From positions 992,001-1,056,000 of the forward strand of contig NC_063014.1 of the NCBI RefSeq assembly GCF_020509005.1: 64,000 nt of DNA. Reading direction: 5' to 3'. Origin of the DNA: Fulvia fulva (Eukaryota > Ascomycota > Dothideomycetes > Mycosphaerellales > Mycosphaerellaceae). Positions 23,656 through 37,400 of this stretch are shown here, piece by piece. The notes under the pieces were generated by a model, which searched no databases, had not been told where the DNA came from, and worked only from the letters and a program-made list of their open reading frames with translations. Made by a program: the position numbers and the translations under genes. Numbering within the stretch: position 1 is the first letter of the stretch; each line of letters opens with the position of its first letter.

Positions 23656-23711
23656 AAGGCTACGGTAACGCGAAGGGCGTCGAAACCTAGAGCGTAATAT
23701 ATACTAGTAGT
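23656..23711 (+). repeat. 56-bp fragment of module X
   Basis: Matches an internal part of module X (for example about 55905-55960) with a few transitions. It ends exactly where the LINE-C 5' end begins (23712), in the same orientation as that LINE. Confidence 0.7.
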
Positions 23712-25805
23712 ACGATACATTCGAAAGCTCTTATTAAGGCCATTCTAACGATATATAAAGCAGGCCACTACCCCTAGAATTAAGGGAGTTCTACCTTATT
23801 TAATCTAGATAGCTTAAAGTTCTCTTCACCCTATTTCTTTAGCTCTAAACGCCGCGGAGGTGCCTAGCTACATTAGGCAACTCCTAGGTAATAGTAGCCT
23901 AGGCTACGGTACTAACGGCGCCTACGGCTCTATAGGCGAAGCTCCCCTAAGACAACTAGTAGCAACTTATAGAGGACGTAAAAAGTATAGAAACTAACGA
24001 TTAGCTCCCTTACCGGTCTCTATAGGTAATGATCACTTAGCTACGTACGGCGCTTATACTGTCGTATTACCGAGGGCAATAAGAAATAAGGACGACGTCC
24101 TAGGCGATTAGTAAGGCTATCCGGAATCAACACCCCTATAGCTAGGCATCGGTCGCGGCATCGATACTAGGCCCCCGCCTAACGTACGATATAGTTACGA
24201 TCCGCATTATAGTAAAGGAAGACTAGGCCGAAGTTACGAAGCTATCGAATAAGGAGCTCGCCTAACGAATTAACTAACTAGGGGTAGTCGTAGTGAACTA
24301 ATAGTCTAACGGCACTCTATAGATCTATACTAGCTCTACTACTACTAGGAGGCACCTAGAGGCATAGCTATAGTAGGCATCTAAGGTTACGGCATTAGCG
24401 AAGGTCTTAACGAAGTAATTCACGATCCTAGTCTACGATATACCTAAGGAGTTCGACCTAACTAACTAAGGTCACCTACGCGCTCTCTAAGAGGACAACC
24501 CGGTCACTCTTAACTCTCTAATCTAGAAGGCGACTTGGCTCTATAGGAAATGGCTAGAAGGTAAGAAGGCCTCGGCGCTAATAGTATAGCTATAAGACGC
24601 GAAAGCGGCGGATCTAGCGATAGAACAAGGCCTAGTCTAGCAATATAGCCTTAAGATAGTAGTAAAGCACTCCTTATCCCTTCGTGTCCTCTAATACTTT
24701 AAATGCTAATAGTATAGACACTAAACCTATACGTATATAAACAAGTAGGCCTACTCGAACTATCTAGGAGACTATATATCTAGGGACTATATATCGACTA
24801 CGAGACGGTACGCGAACTGTCCGGGGTACTACCTATCGTATAGTACGGAATGCCTATAGCGGAAACTAGCGAAAAACAAGGCAATCACAAACAGAACCGT
24901 CGCCCTAAGATTCTACGGCGACCGTAAGGCTAGCCTATACCGGAACTAGCTAGCGGCGGTCGGGTATAAGCGCCCTAGGGCCGAGAACGATATAAAGGAT
25001 ACGTAACCTAGGGCGTACGGGAGGCCACGTACTCTACTAGCTACGGCGAGGGAATCTAACTAGGCCCGGCTCCCCTTTAGTATATAGCCGATAGGCGTAG
25101 ACTAGGACGTATAGGGTAGTAGGATATAGGACGCTATAGAGGAAATGATTGTCGATGCCGATAACTAGCCTCGATACGCTTAGCATTATCTAGTATAACG
25201 TTAACTATAGCAAAGATATAGTCTAGAACTATTTCCTATACGAGGCGGACCCGCGCGTCTACTACGTCCTTATAATCTAGGAGCTATAGATTAACCCGTA
25301 CTATAAGAGACTAACGACATACAAGTTACTAGGCTATACGACATACCTACGAGGCGACGGTAGACCCCGTACGTACTTCTATATTAGTAAGGACATACTA
25401 GAATCCGACTAGGAGGTAGTATACTACGTAGACAAAGAAGGCGGGGGCGATATTACCTCCCTCTACGTAGGTAGTACCTAGATATACAACCTATATATAT
25501 AACCGCTAGCCTCGAGGTCTAGCCGCGACCTTAGGGTCTATAGATACCTAGACAGTACGCTTAAGAGACAAGGGTACTATATCGTAGTAGGAGACTTCAA
25601 TATATACTACCCTTCCTAGGAAAGCCTTATATAGCCGTACCCTTTAGCCGACGAAGTACTCGACTTAATAGCGAGCAACGTAATTGCCCTTTATACCCCG
25701 AACGACCTAGGTACCTAGAAGAGAGGGGGATTCTAAGGTACGATCGACCTCTCCTAGATCTTAGATAGCTACTACTATATAGTAACCTAGACCTACTTAA
25801 CGGAT
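23712..25805 (+). mobile_element. LINE-C 5' half (ORF1 and endonuclease)
   Basis: Starts at the same base as the LINE-C copy at 59821. Conceptual reading shows ORF1 with a zinc-knuckle region (about 24690-24860) and an AP-endonuclease-like domain (about 25200-25800), including a recognisable VVGDFN-type block near 25590. It stops where LINE-A begins, and the rest of the element is not found downstream. Frames are broken by TAA/TAG. Confidence 0.8.
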
Positions 25806-28800
25806 TGAAAAATGGCGACGACGACGGCAGTAGACGACCGAGAGCAAGGAGGAGACGAGTAGAGGACGCTCTATAAGAAGGCGGAAGAGATAGTAGCGGT
25901 AGAAGAAGGGAGGTTTCCGGAGAGAGTACTAAAAGGAGTAATAAGCGAACTGCTCGGGGGACTAAAGGCGCTCAAACGACAAACAAGCACTACGATTAAC
26001 ATAGCAATCGAGGTAGCAACACGAAACGTAAGAAACAACCCTTAAAGAGACCCGAGACAGACCTAGGGCCTAACGACCTAGGCAATAATCGCGAGCCAAC
26101 CTACCCCCCCTTAAAGCACAGTACTACGAGTCTATATTACGGACTAGAAAGAGAAGGAAGAGATAGGAAAGATGACCGGGAGGGAGATAGTCGAGAAGAT
26201 CGGAGTAAAGGGAATAGTAGGGGCAAGGGTAGACAACAAAGGGGTCAAGCTGTTTATAGCACACGTATAGGACAAGAAGGCCCTCGAAATAAACAAGGAG
26301 TAGACACTAAAGATCGGGAGCATAGCGAAAGTCTCCTATCAACAGTACATAGTAATTACGTATAGGGTCCTACGAACCTTTGACATATAAAGGGATATAC
26401 TAAACCTCTAGAGGCAAAACTAGGTAACAGCACTAGGACTATAGATCATAAAGACAGCGTAGGTCAAGAAGAAGATAGAGGAGGGTAAGAGGGCCTCCTC
26501 GCTAATCTTATAGGTTGTAACACTAGAGCAAGCAAACAAGGTCTTAGACTAAGGGTTGTACTAGGACTTTGAGAGGCTAGATATAGAAATCCATTAGAGC
26601 AACTATAGAATCCTTTAATGTTTCAACTGTCAACAGTACGGACATATTACCCTAAAGTGTAGCAAAGCCATACTAGTCTACTTATACTATGCTAGTGATC
26701 ACGCGACCCAAGAGTGCTAAAAACGGAAGGAGGACATAAGATGCGTAGTATATAGGAGAAAACACCCGGTATAGTCAAACTAATGCCTAGTTAGACTATT
26801 AGCCTAGTAGAGAGCGCGGGAAGCAAGGGTAACAACACTAACTAGGTTCCTAGTAGGTGAACAGAAACAACTAGAGAGAACCACCTACCCGAATAAGAGA
26901 CCCCGGCTATAAGAGGAGCTATAAATAGTGCTAGCAATAGGGAGACCAACGTTCTTATATAAGGTAGCGTAGAGCAATAGACAAATGAGAATCAACCAAA
27001 TGATAGGGAGCTAACCCCAAAGGGAAGAACAGGAGGAGGGACGGGAAAACCAATAGTAAGACTAACAGTAAGACTAAACGGACCTAGACATAAACATGTC
27101 CTAATGCCTCATACTAACAGACTATTAATCATTCAGTATAATGTAAACAGAAGCAAAGACAAGGTCCAAAGGAGCTTTCTACAAGCCTTAGACCCGGAGG
27201 AACACCACATTATAGCAATATAGGAACTATAGATCAACCTACACTCTAGGATTCTATTAACTGTACGAGACCCGAGATACTACGTAGTAATAAACAGAAC
27301 CGAGGGAGTCCTACGAACTTGTATCTATGTCAGTAAGAAGGTACTAGTAGAGGACTAGTAGGCCTAGCCGAGAACCGACAGGGATATCACTATAGTGTAG
27401 CTTAAAACAACTTAAGGCCAAGTCCTAATCTATAGCGTATACAACCCACCTCTAGAGTCCAGAAGCAGCACATAACTACACACGCTAGGAAGGCTCCCGG
27501 AAGCAATAGACCAACAAAACTATAACATCGTAATAGGAGATTTCAACCTCTACTACCTAAAGTAGGGATCGGACTTCACCCTAGTACACTACTTCTTAGT
27601 AGGGAGGCTTATTAGTCAGATAGAAACAGCCTAAATAGACTTGATTACGCCAAAGGGAACAGAAACTTAGGCTAGAAACAACAGTTCTAGCACGCTAGAC
27701 CTATACTTTATGTCCTACGCCTTAACACGACGGGTAGAAAGCTACATAGTTAATAACTAACTAGAGTCCTTATTAGACCACTATCTAATCCAAACCGACA
27801 TCTAACTTATAGTTAAGGAGGAGAGGGAACCTGAGAGGAGGCTCTGCTAGAAGCAGGCCGAGTAGACACTAGTATAGTAGCGGCTAGAAGGCGAACTTGA
27901 ACAGGTAAACATTAACAATATACACATAACGGAGGGGATTGACCAAGCAGTAGAGCAGCTAATAGAAGCTATACAAAGGGCAGCCTAGGCCTATATACCT
28001 GAGAAGAGATGGTCGCTATACTAGAAGCTATACTAGACACTAGAGTACACAGCCAAAGTCAAGGAGGCAAGGAGAGCAAGAAGGAGATAGGAGTAACGAC
28101 GCACCTAAGCAAACTAGGAAGCCTATAACAACGCGTACAAAGTAAAGAAGGCGTAGATCAGAAGAGACAAGACGTAGGAGTAGAGTTCAACTATAGGGAT
28201 GATCATAGAACACCCGGAACAAATCTAGAGACTAGTAGAATAGGCTAGGAAACTAGACGAGGAACGAAACTCCCCGCCCTAGTTTCCCTTAATATAGGAC
28301 TAAGACGGGGAAACGCAAACCACTCCGATAGGGAAAGCGAAAGCATTCGTAGACCACTTCTTCGGGACTTAGGTAGAGGCAGACCTAAGCAACATCCTAG
28401 GAACACACATTCCTCCGCTAAGGGAGGCTAACTAGTAAGTGTCTACTATAGAGATCGGAAACATTATTAAGAAACTGAAGGGCAACAAAGCCCTAGGCCT
28501 AGACAAGATCCCTAACTGTTACCTAAAAGCTAGTAGTAGCCTTATCACTCTAGTGCTTACGCCAATCTTTACCTAGTATATAAAGCAGGGGTATTGCCTA
28601 AAGGCCTTTAGGTAATTACTAACTTACGTCCTAAGGAAACCCTAAAAGGAAGACTATACTAAGTTAAAGTCATACAGACCAATTGCGTTGCTGAACATAC
28701 TAGGGAAGCTCCTAGAGAAGGTCGTGGCTATAAGGCTTACCGGAATAGTAGAAGAACATAACCTCCTCCCGGCAACGTAAATAGGGGGGAGACAAAAGAG

Positions 28801-30713
28801 ATCTACCCTCATAGCAGTCGAACTGATCATAGAGCAAATCAGACACATCTAGCACTATAGTAACAACAAGGTAGCCTCACTACTTTCACTAGACATATTA
28901 GGGGCTTTCGACAATGTGTCCTACGTAAGGCTCCTACACATCCTTAGAATGAAAAGCATTCTAGCCTAGATAGTACACTTTATATAGTCATTCCTTAAGG
29001 ACAGAACAACCCAGATCCTCCTAGGGTCCTTTAAAGCCCCGTAGACCCTAATTACGAACACGGGCATCCTATAGGGCTCTACACTCTCCCTAATTCTGTT
29101 CCTCCTCTTTATAGCCGACCTGACCCCACTCCTAGAAACAGCAAACACCTTAGTATCGGGGTTCGTAGATAACACAAATATCCTAGCGTAGTCGGGGTCT
29201 ATAGAGGAAAACTACGCACTCCTAGAGGAGAGACATAGACAATACGAAAAGTGGGTAAGAGAGTATAGGGCAAAATTCGTACCGGATAAGTACCAACTTA
29301 TCCATTTTAGTAAGGCAAAGACAAAATACAACTTAGTAGTACTAGTAAAAATCCAGGGGTTCGAGACCCATCCTATAAGGGAACTTAGAGTCCTTAGGAT
29401 ATAGCTAGACCCGAAACTCAGCTAGGGACCACAAGTGAAGAAGGCGTAAGCGAGAGCGGACACTAATAGACAATCAATCGAGAGACTTACTACGTCAACC
29501 TAGGGGGCGACCTTCACAAAGGCCTAGACTATGTACAAGGCCATTGTCAAGCCCGTAATGCTATATAGAGCAGCAATTTAGGCAGCGGAAAAACACATCC
29601 CGAAGAGAATTGAGGACCCCCTTAACAGAGCGTAGGCAGCCTGCCTAAAGAGAGTACTAGGGGTATACAAGTCAACCCCTTATAGGACAATAGAAATGGA
29701 ATCAGGTACAGCCCCTATTAGGGAGTACCTCTAGGGCATAAGGTGTCAATACGTAGAGAAGATATCAGTATACCTAGCCTAGGGAACTATCCAAGCAGCT
29801 ACTTAAAGGATAAGAACCTAGTAGGAGAGGAGGAGAAGACCCAACCGGCCACACATAATCCTATAGAAGGAAGCAGACCTAAAAACATTATAGGAAATCC
29901 TAGCAGCCCTTGAACAGAGAGAAGCTCTGAGGGAGCAAGCTAACATAGGGGACAAAGGGAAAAAGAAGTAAAGCCAAGTAGAAAGGATCGTAGGTCACCT
30001 ATAGGAAACGCGTTAGAACCAAAAACCGGTGAGGCTAGGAGCCCTACTAGCGGCCAGGACCTTCGGGAGGTATAACTACCTTATCTACAAAGACCTGAAG
30101 AGGGCGGAAGCAAGTATAGCTATCTAGATTCGCTCTAAGTACATTGGGCTAAGAGCATACTTGCACTAAAGAAGAGTCCTAGGATACGATTCCAAACGTT
30201 GCCCCTATAGCTACCTATCCTAAAACCCGGAGCACATAGTGCTGAACTGTACTAAGTGGGTAAAAGGGAGAAGCTAGTAGAGGGCGAAGGCAAGAGATAG
30301 GCAATACCAGGCCATCATCTAGGACAGACAAGATATAAGGAGAGTGACAAGATAGATCCTTAACGAGGACTACCTAGAGCAATTCTCCCTAGCAGTAGAA
30401 ACGGAAAGGTAGATAGAGAGGAAGGAGAGAGAGAGAAGAGCCGGGGAAACAGAAGGGAGAAAGGGAATCGAGAGGAGGACATTACTAGGGTTACGGGCAA
30501 GGTAGTTATAGGGTAACAACTATAATACTAGCGTACCCTAAAGGAAGGAGAACGAAAGGACAAGATAGGAAAGAACGAGGAGGGCAAAGACGAGGAGGTT
30601 TTCGTCCGTTAATCGGGTTTCCTACCTACACAAATAGACCTAAATAGCGAGAGACCTATATAGGCTATAGGGCACTAAAACAGGCGAATGAATAATCTAT
30701 CTATCTATCTATT
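25806..30713 (+). mobile_element. LINE-A, near full-length non-LTR retrotransposon (Tad-like)
   Basis: About 4.9 kb. ORF1 begins near 25811 with an ATG, and zinc knuckles of the CFNCQQYGH type lie at about 26625-26720. ORF2 follows: endonuclease (about 27120-27800, starting IQYNVNRSKDK), reverse transcriptase (about 28440-29250) with the catalytic box read as FVDN at 29161-29172 instead of FVDD, and a C-terminal CCHC-like motif (about 30195-30255). It ends in an (ATCT)n tail at 30695-30713. This is the organisation of fungal Tad-clade LINEs. Dense TAA/TAG stops mean it cannot encode working proteins. The open frames of 60-70 codons on the opposite strand at 28654-29175 are shadows. No target duplication was found. 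Confidence 0.85.
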
Positions 30714-31234
30714 AAAGAGGGGCTTTTCCGGACTCCCTAGAGTAGGGAAGCGAGGTCCTACATTTTCTATAGTAATAGTAAGACGGCTAAACAAGGCTAC
30801 TATCGCATCCGGACTATAGGGCATTCCTAACGTTATAGTGCGCTTATTTAAGTCATCCTCTTCTTAGTTATTTCGTCGTACTCTTTCCTTACCCTTATTA
30901 GAGCTTAAAGCCTCCGGGGTGTTGTCTTCGTCGCTATCCGAGTCTTCTATCACTTCTAGGATTATAGCCTCCCTATAAGGCCTATATACCTTCGTTAGAC
31001 CTTCTAGTAACTCTTAGCTAGCTCTAATACTAGTAAACGACTCGAACCTCGATAAAGATATAACTAAAACTTATGACCTTATTCGTAACCTTGCTCGTAA
31101 TGTTATACTTACTTTGCTTAATACTAAGAACCTTGACCTTAGGTGCCTTGATACCTTAAGATTTCGACTTCGAGTCGACCTTAACCTTGATTTTGCTAAA
31201 ATGTACTACTAGGTATATACTTAAACCCCCCCTT
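30714..31234. other. Unassigned RIP-affected DNA
   Basis: TA-rich, with no domain I can name. A C7 tract at about 31216 would be a polypurine tract on the minus strand, so part of this may belong to a reversed Gypsy element linked to the adjacent S repeat. Confidence 0.4.
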
Positions 31235-31575
31235 ATTAACTACTAAAATATAGACGACTAACTACCCTAGTAAGTAAGGGCGCGCCTAGTGACCCTAGGA
31301 TAGCTTACGCGTAGGTGTATATACTTATCGGTCCGGGGGCCGTGAAATATATATAGTGATCCTAAAAAAGATAAATCTGAAATTTTTAGATTCCCGTATT
31401 TTACCTTATAGAGAGATTCTCCGTAAATCCTAGCTTTCTACTAAGGTCACCTCCTAACTATATATATCTTAGTAGTACCCCTTCATACCTCTACTACGTA
31501 GTTAACCGTTAAAGGTTAACGAGATTTAACGCGTAAATTTCAGGGTCTAAAGGGGGCCCTTAGCTTATTAATACT
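31235..31575 (-). repeat. Dispersed repeat 'S', copy 2
   Basis: Reverse-oriented counterpart of 6935-7262. See that copy for interpretation. Confidence 0.6.
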
Positions 31576-32107
31576 AGTAGTACTACCGGCCGACGCTAGT
31601 CTACTATTAGGTCGGTCCCCTTATACTAACTAACTATTACTACTATAGAACTAGCGACCTAAGCGCTTTAAGAACTTAGTCTAGCTGACCTAAGACTAGC
31701 GTACTTAGATTATCGCGGATAGTAGCTACCTTCGCTATCGCTAGATAGACTACGGCCCTAGCGTAGTAACGTATCCGCTCGACCCGTATAAGCGCCCTAA
31801 GAAGCGAGCTAGTAATAACGGTATTACCGCTATACTAGCGGTACCGGCGGAAAATACCTAGACTATTATCTAAGCGTAATAGATAGTAGTCCGATATAGA
31901 AAGGAGTACGTTAGTATAAGTACTATACCTACAAATATTATAAACATTAGTATATATATACTATATAGGTATTCTTCCTATAAACCTAAGCGAATATACC
32001 CTCTCCTATAGAGGTAGATAGAGGACCTAAGATCTTATATCACTTTATAGTTAAGGGTAGGGCAAATTGATATACTATAAACACGTTTTCTAATAATAGT
32101 ACTAATA

Positions 32108-33956
32108 ACGTGCTTTACTACCGAGCGGGCTATACTACCGAGCGGGCTACTTTTACTAAGAACTATACTACTTCTACTTTGATTACGACGGTATCTTAAT
32201 ACGACGACATCCTATAGAATCGTTACTAGGAGGACAATTCCTCTTCAGATTCTTCGCTATCTAGTAAGTCTACTTAATAGGTACGTACGTTATACCCCGA
32301 CTCGCTATATCGCTTATAGCGTCGTAGCCTTAGTACTAGCTAAATACTATCTAGCGACTCTCTACTTACTTCCTACCTCCTAGTATCCTCTAGAGGTATT
32401 AATTACGACGCCTTATCGAAGGTTAGAGACCCTCTAGACTGAATATACTTGCGCTTTCGTGCTTTTCGCTATATAAGGGCCTCGTTAGACTTGCGTAGCT
32501 TACTAATCTCGCTTCGTATAAGAGCTATCTAATACGCTATCTCTCTACTCCCTTTTATAAGCTAATACACCCCTTCCTATAACGAGTTTGGCGATAAACC
32601 TACCCGGGCACGTATTTTATTCGTTACTAGTACCAATTAAGAGTCGAATTCTTTTGTAGTTCGTAGTGTCTTCGACTCCTAGGGGGTAGAGTCCGGAGCT
32701 AGAGGGGTTAGCGTACGTAGCTTAATATTAAGCTTGTCTATTACTACCTATAGATTGAATAGAACCAAACTAGCGCCTCTAAAGCTCGATAGGATGTTCT
32801 CCTGTCTGAATATAGCGTTATAGGTTACCTAGAAGGCGCGTAGGAACTCTACTTTATCGATATAAGTAATGCGCTAGCGTACTAAGCCCGAGAGCTAAGT
32901 ACCGTATACCTTCTTTAAAGGCAAATAGTAACCTATATCTAATAGCTAGAGTAAGTACGAGGCGTACGATAGTATCTATAGGGCCATAATCTTGTATTCC
33001 TTATATAGATTCTAGAATTCCTTCGAGTTATAGCTCTCGTAGCTATCGATAATAAGTAGTCTCTATACCCTAGTCGTACGAGCTATAGTATACTTCTAGA
33101 AATGCTCTAGCTACCGTATACCGAACTTATTGTTAGTCTAGCCGTTCTCTATTAGCCCGATTGTCTAGTCTAGACCTAAGTTGCCGTCTTAGTACTAGGT
33201 ACTAATATGCTTTTTGCCTATAAGGATAATGTAGGGTAGGAGCGCTATTCCGTCTATATAGATAGTCTTTATCACTATTGCCTATTCTCTATTACCCTAT
33301 TAAACGACCTTCCTCTTTCTACTACGCCTTTCTGAACCCGTAACGACGCTCTAAGACGTAATGACACCTATTATAAACCCTATCTCGTCGAAGTTGTAGG
33401 TATCCTAGTTAAGGATACTATAGTTCTCCTTTATATTACGTATAAGTAAGAACTCCCTCTCGATAACGTCTAGATCTTCTATTAGGGCTCGCTAACGATC
33501 GTATCTACGTATTATACGAATCTTTAGCTTACGATACCGCCTAATAAACCTGTCTATCTAATTAAGACTAGTAGGCTTAAGACCCTTCTCTTATAGTAAT
33601 AAACCGGTTATTGCTCGTATCCTAGCCTTTAATAGCGGGAAACCTCTAAGATCGAGCTCGAGTATATACTCAAGTATTACCCTCTCTTCTAGCTCTATAA
33701 GCTTCTTCGAATTAGGCTCGTAGTCATCCCGAGGAGGTCGTCTATTTAATCGATACCCTAGTGTAGTTCGAGACGCGTCGTATACCTTTATAGCAAGTCG
33801 ATTCGTAATTATCGCGTCGCGTTTCGTGGCCTAGACAGCTAAGGTCAGTTTGGCCTCGTTTAAAGACAATATACGCTATAAGAGTAGTTATATAGCTATA
33901 TCTATAGAAGTAGTATAGTTCTTCGTAAAAGTGGCCCGCTCGGTAGTAAAGCACGT
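32108..33956 (-). mobile_element. Full-length Fot1/pogo-like DNA transposon (1849 bp)
   Basis: Bounded by the family inverted repeats (ACGTGCTTT... / ...AAAGCACGT) and TA duplications (32106-32107, 33957-33958). On the minus strand the transposase remnant has the N-terminal helix-turn-helix region (start near 33810, ATG mutated to ACG), an NFDETGF-like block near 33395, and the DDE core. The core includes a LLIIDSYESY block (about 33031-33060, corresponding to the LIxDGHxSH motif) and LLQLLDIGYY (about 32925-32960, corresponding to QPLDVGxF). This is the only copy in the window with the catalytic core. It is RIP-inactivated. Confidence 0.88.
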
Positions 33957-34486
33957 TACTAATATAGTAAACACTTCCTATATACGTAAACATAATATTC
34001 CTACCTATAAAGTCGAGCTATAGATACTTAGACTCGGTAATAGCTCTTAAGCCCCGACCGTAATTATAAGAGTAGCTAATATCGAGCTAAATCTTAGTAG
34101 TTATATAGAAAATAGATAGTGCTTTGTTTTAGACACTACTTATAACATCCTACTAGGGATACCCTAGTACGCTAAGTATATACCGTATAAAGATTAGCGG
34201 CGGAACAAGATCACCTTTAGTAACCCCGGGTATACCGAGTACTCTATTTATAAAAGAGTTATACTACCGGTTATTACCCCTTCTCTTAACGTCTCTATAA
34301 CTCCCGATGTCCTTATAGCCTCCGACTACGACACGCTTAAGCGACCCGATATCTTAGACATACCGGTCCCTTAGTATCTTATAGTTAGCGCCGAGGATAT
34401 CGGGCGAGGAGGGAAACCCGATATTAAATAGATTAATATCTACTAGCTACGTAGAGAGTGTCGTACTAGAGGTACGGAGGTATATA

Positions 34487-37400
34487 TATATATATATTGT
34501 TTATTATGCTATTATAGAGCCTATTGGCCTATATAGCTATACTACCTACTTCTAGTTATAAAGGGGAAACTCGTATTATAGAGTAAAAACCCCCTCTCCT
34601 CTCCTACACGTTCTTAACCTTGCCTTCTTTCGTGTTTTCCTTATTAAGGGTATACTAGTATTATAGGCCTACCCTAATAACTACCCTGTCTATACCCCCT
34701 TGACCTCCCGCCTCTTCTCTATCTACTCCTCCGTCTCGCTAGCTAGCGCGAACTGTTTAAGAAAGCCCTACTATAGTATCTACTATACTATCCGTCTTAC
34801 GTCTTACTTATCCGTTACGATCGACTAGTAGTCGCGTCTTACTACCTTAGCTCTCTACTAGCCTCGTCCTTCTACCTATTACGGGTACCGTAGTATTATG
34901 TGCTCCGGGTTCTATAACGGGTAGTTATACTAGTATACTAGGCTATATACGTCCGGGACTTTCCTTCTATATAGGTAGGCTCTTAACCCGATATATTCGG
35001 ACCTAATCTATATCGCGATACTTACTTCGGCCCTTATTAGGTCACGGTAGAGTAGGTAGTTATGTCTTTAGAAGGGGCGTTAGGCTAGGGGTCCTCGATT
35101 TAGTAGGAGATTCTCTTCCTATTCCTATTCCTAAAGGTATCCCGCTACCTACTCTACGAGGCTTTACGTCTTTGCCTTATTACCATTTTTCCTCCGTGCC
35201 TTTTCCTCCTCCTCCTTCCTCTCTATCTACTTCTAGGTTTGCTTAACGACTTTAAACGTACGTAGGTCGTCTTACTTCTAGCTTTAATGTACCCTAAGGC
35301 TAGGTAGTCGGTCGTACCTCCTAGCGATCTTCTCTATAGAGTCCCGAATAGCTTGTTATACTAGATAATCCGCCGTCTTCCTAGCGTATTAGATCCTCAT
35401 TCCCTTAATATAATGTTTTATTAGGGGGGACCCTATCTCTACCTCCGCTACTCTCGTTAGCGTTGTCTTATAGGCTCCTAGTATCCGTCTAAGGTTCGCG
35501 GCCTACGTCCGGTTAAGGGGTCCCTCTATCCGCTTCGGGATCGGTTTGCCTACTACTCCTATCCCCTATATCTAGGCCCCGTAGAGCATTACTAGTTTTA
35601 CGATCGTCTTATATATAACCCTTGCCTTACTAAACGTAGCTCCCTATATTAACGTTATAAGTCTAGTTATTATAGCCTCGTTAACCTAGGCTCTATTCTA
35701 GGCTTTCCTAATCTAGGGGTTCTAGCTAAGCTTAGGGTCTAGCTAGATTCCTAGGACTCGTAATTCGGGAGAGGGCTTCGTTACGTAACCCTAGATAGTT
35801 ACCGTTACTTATATATTATAGTAGGTTCTTGCCTTACTAAAGTAGATAAGCTAGTACTTTTCTAGGGCGAAACGGGCGCCGTATCGACGTGCCTATTCCT
35901 CGTATACCTCGTGTCTTTCGATAAGTAGCTAGTAGTTTTCTTCGGTTGTCGTTAACTAGGCTAGGATATTTGTATCGTCGACGAACCCCGAGGCCGACGT
36001 TTATAGTAAGGTAAGTAGTAGGATTAGGTCCGCTATAAAGATTAAGAAGAGGATCGGGGATAGTAATAAGCCCTAGGGGATCCCGCATTCTATATATATA
36101 AGGTTGCCCTCCTTACGCTTCCTAAGGACAATCTACGTTATTCTCTCCTTAAGGAAGGAGTTTACGAAACTTATTACCTACCGCGGGATTCCTTTTTACC
36201 GTAGGATATAGAGGAGTCGCTCGTAGGAGACGTTATCGAATACCCCTAAGATATCGAGAGACAATAGTAATGTAACCCTACTCCGTCTATAGTACTAGAG
36301 AGTATAAATCTAATCGGTAATAAGCTCTATAGCCGTTAGGGTAGATCGTTTGCTCCTACTACCTATCTATGTCTCTAGGAGTAGGTTATTATCCTCGACG
36401 ACCTATATAATTCTTCTTGCTACGACCTTCTCTAGTATCTTTCTAATTATATTTAGGAGTACGATCGGCCTATAGGACTTTAGCTTTGTATAGTCTTCCT
36501 TCTATAGCTTCTTTAGGACGACTATAAGGGACCGCCTAAATGGCCGTAGGTAGTATCCCTTACGTAGGCAAGCCGTAAATAGTTCGGCGAGGTATAGGGC
36601 GACTTCTTCTTTATATTCTTTAAGGAGGAGGTTTAGGATACCGTCGGGTCCCGGGGCCTTACGGCCCTTTAGCTTTCCTATAATCTCCTTTATCTCCTCC
36701 TTACCTACTATCTAGTATATATCGAGTAGCTCCGGGTAGATCGTTGCCTCTATATCCGTTAGGTTAGCTATTAACTATATCGTAAAGAAGTGGTCGGCGA
36801 ACGCCTTCGCCTTCCCTTCCGGCGTTATCTATATTATGCCTATCGTATCCTAGATTAGGGGGAAGTGTAGTGTCCTATCCCCGTCTCCGGCCCTTACCTA
36901 CTTTATAAGCCGCTACATCTACTCCGGGTTCTCTATTATAAGACCTATAGTTGCCCTCTAGTCTTATCGCTTATCTCGTCGTATTTAGGCCTTCTTTGCC
37001 TAACTTACTTCCTAGTACTCGTCCTATGCTTCTTAGCTTTGCTCCTTCGTCTATTTTTGCCTTGCCCTCCTTATATCCTTAACTTTAGCTAAGTACTCTA
37101 GGGTCTAGAAGGGCTTCTAGTGCTTCGAGGGCCTTAGTTCTAGTATATGTTCCTCGGCCGCCTACTATATCGTCGTTATTATCTATTCTGCCGTGCTATT
37201 AAGCTCGGCTTCCGTCTCCCCGATACTAGTATTATTTAGGTACTATTTAAGTAGATTCCGGATCTCCTCCTAGGGAGCTTTTTTCTAGTTAAGGCGCTTT
37301 TCACCCCGGAGCTCCTCTTCTATCCCCGTCGCTATCGTTATCTAGATAGGGATATAGTCTGACCCTACCTCTAGGGCAAGATTAGGTCTATACTCTACTA

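Noticed and set aside
30695..30713. (ATCT)n runs as telomeric or simple-sequence repeats
   Set aside because: They occur only at LINE 3' ends and differ from fungal telomere repeats, so they are LINE tails.
35837..36088. 83-codon minus-strand frame inside LINE-B
   Set aside because: Same strand as the element but a different frame from the reverse transcriptase; no independent support.
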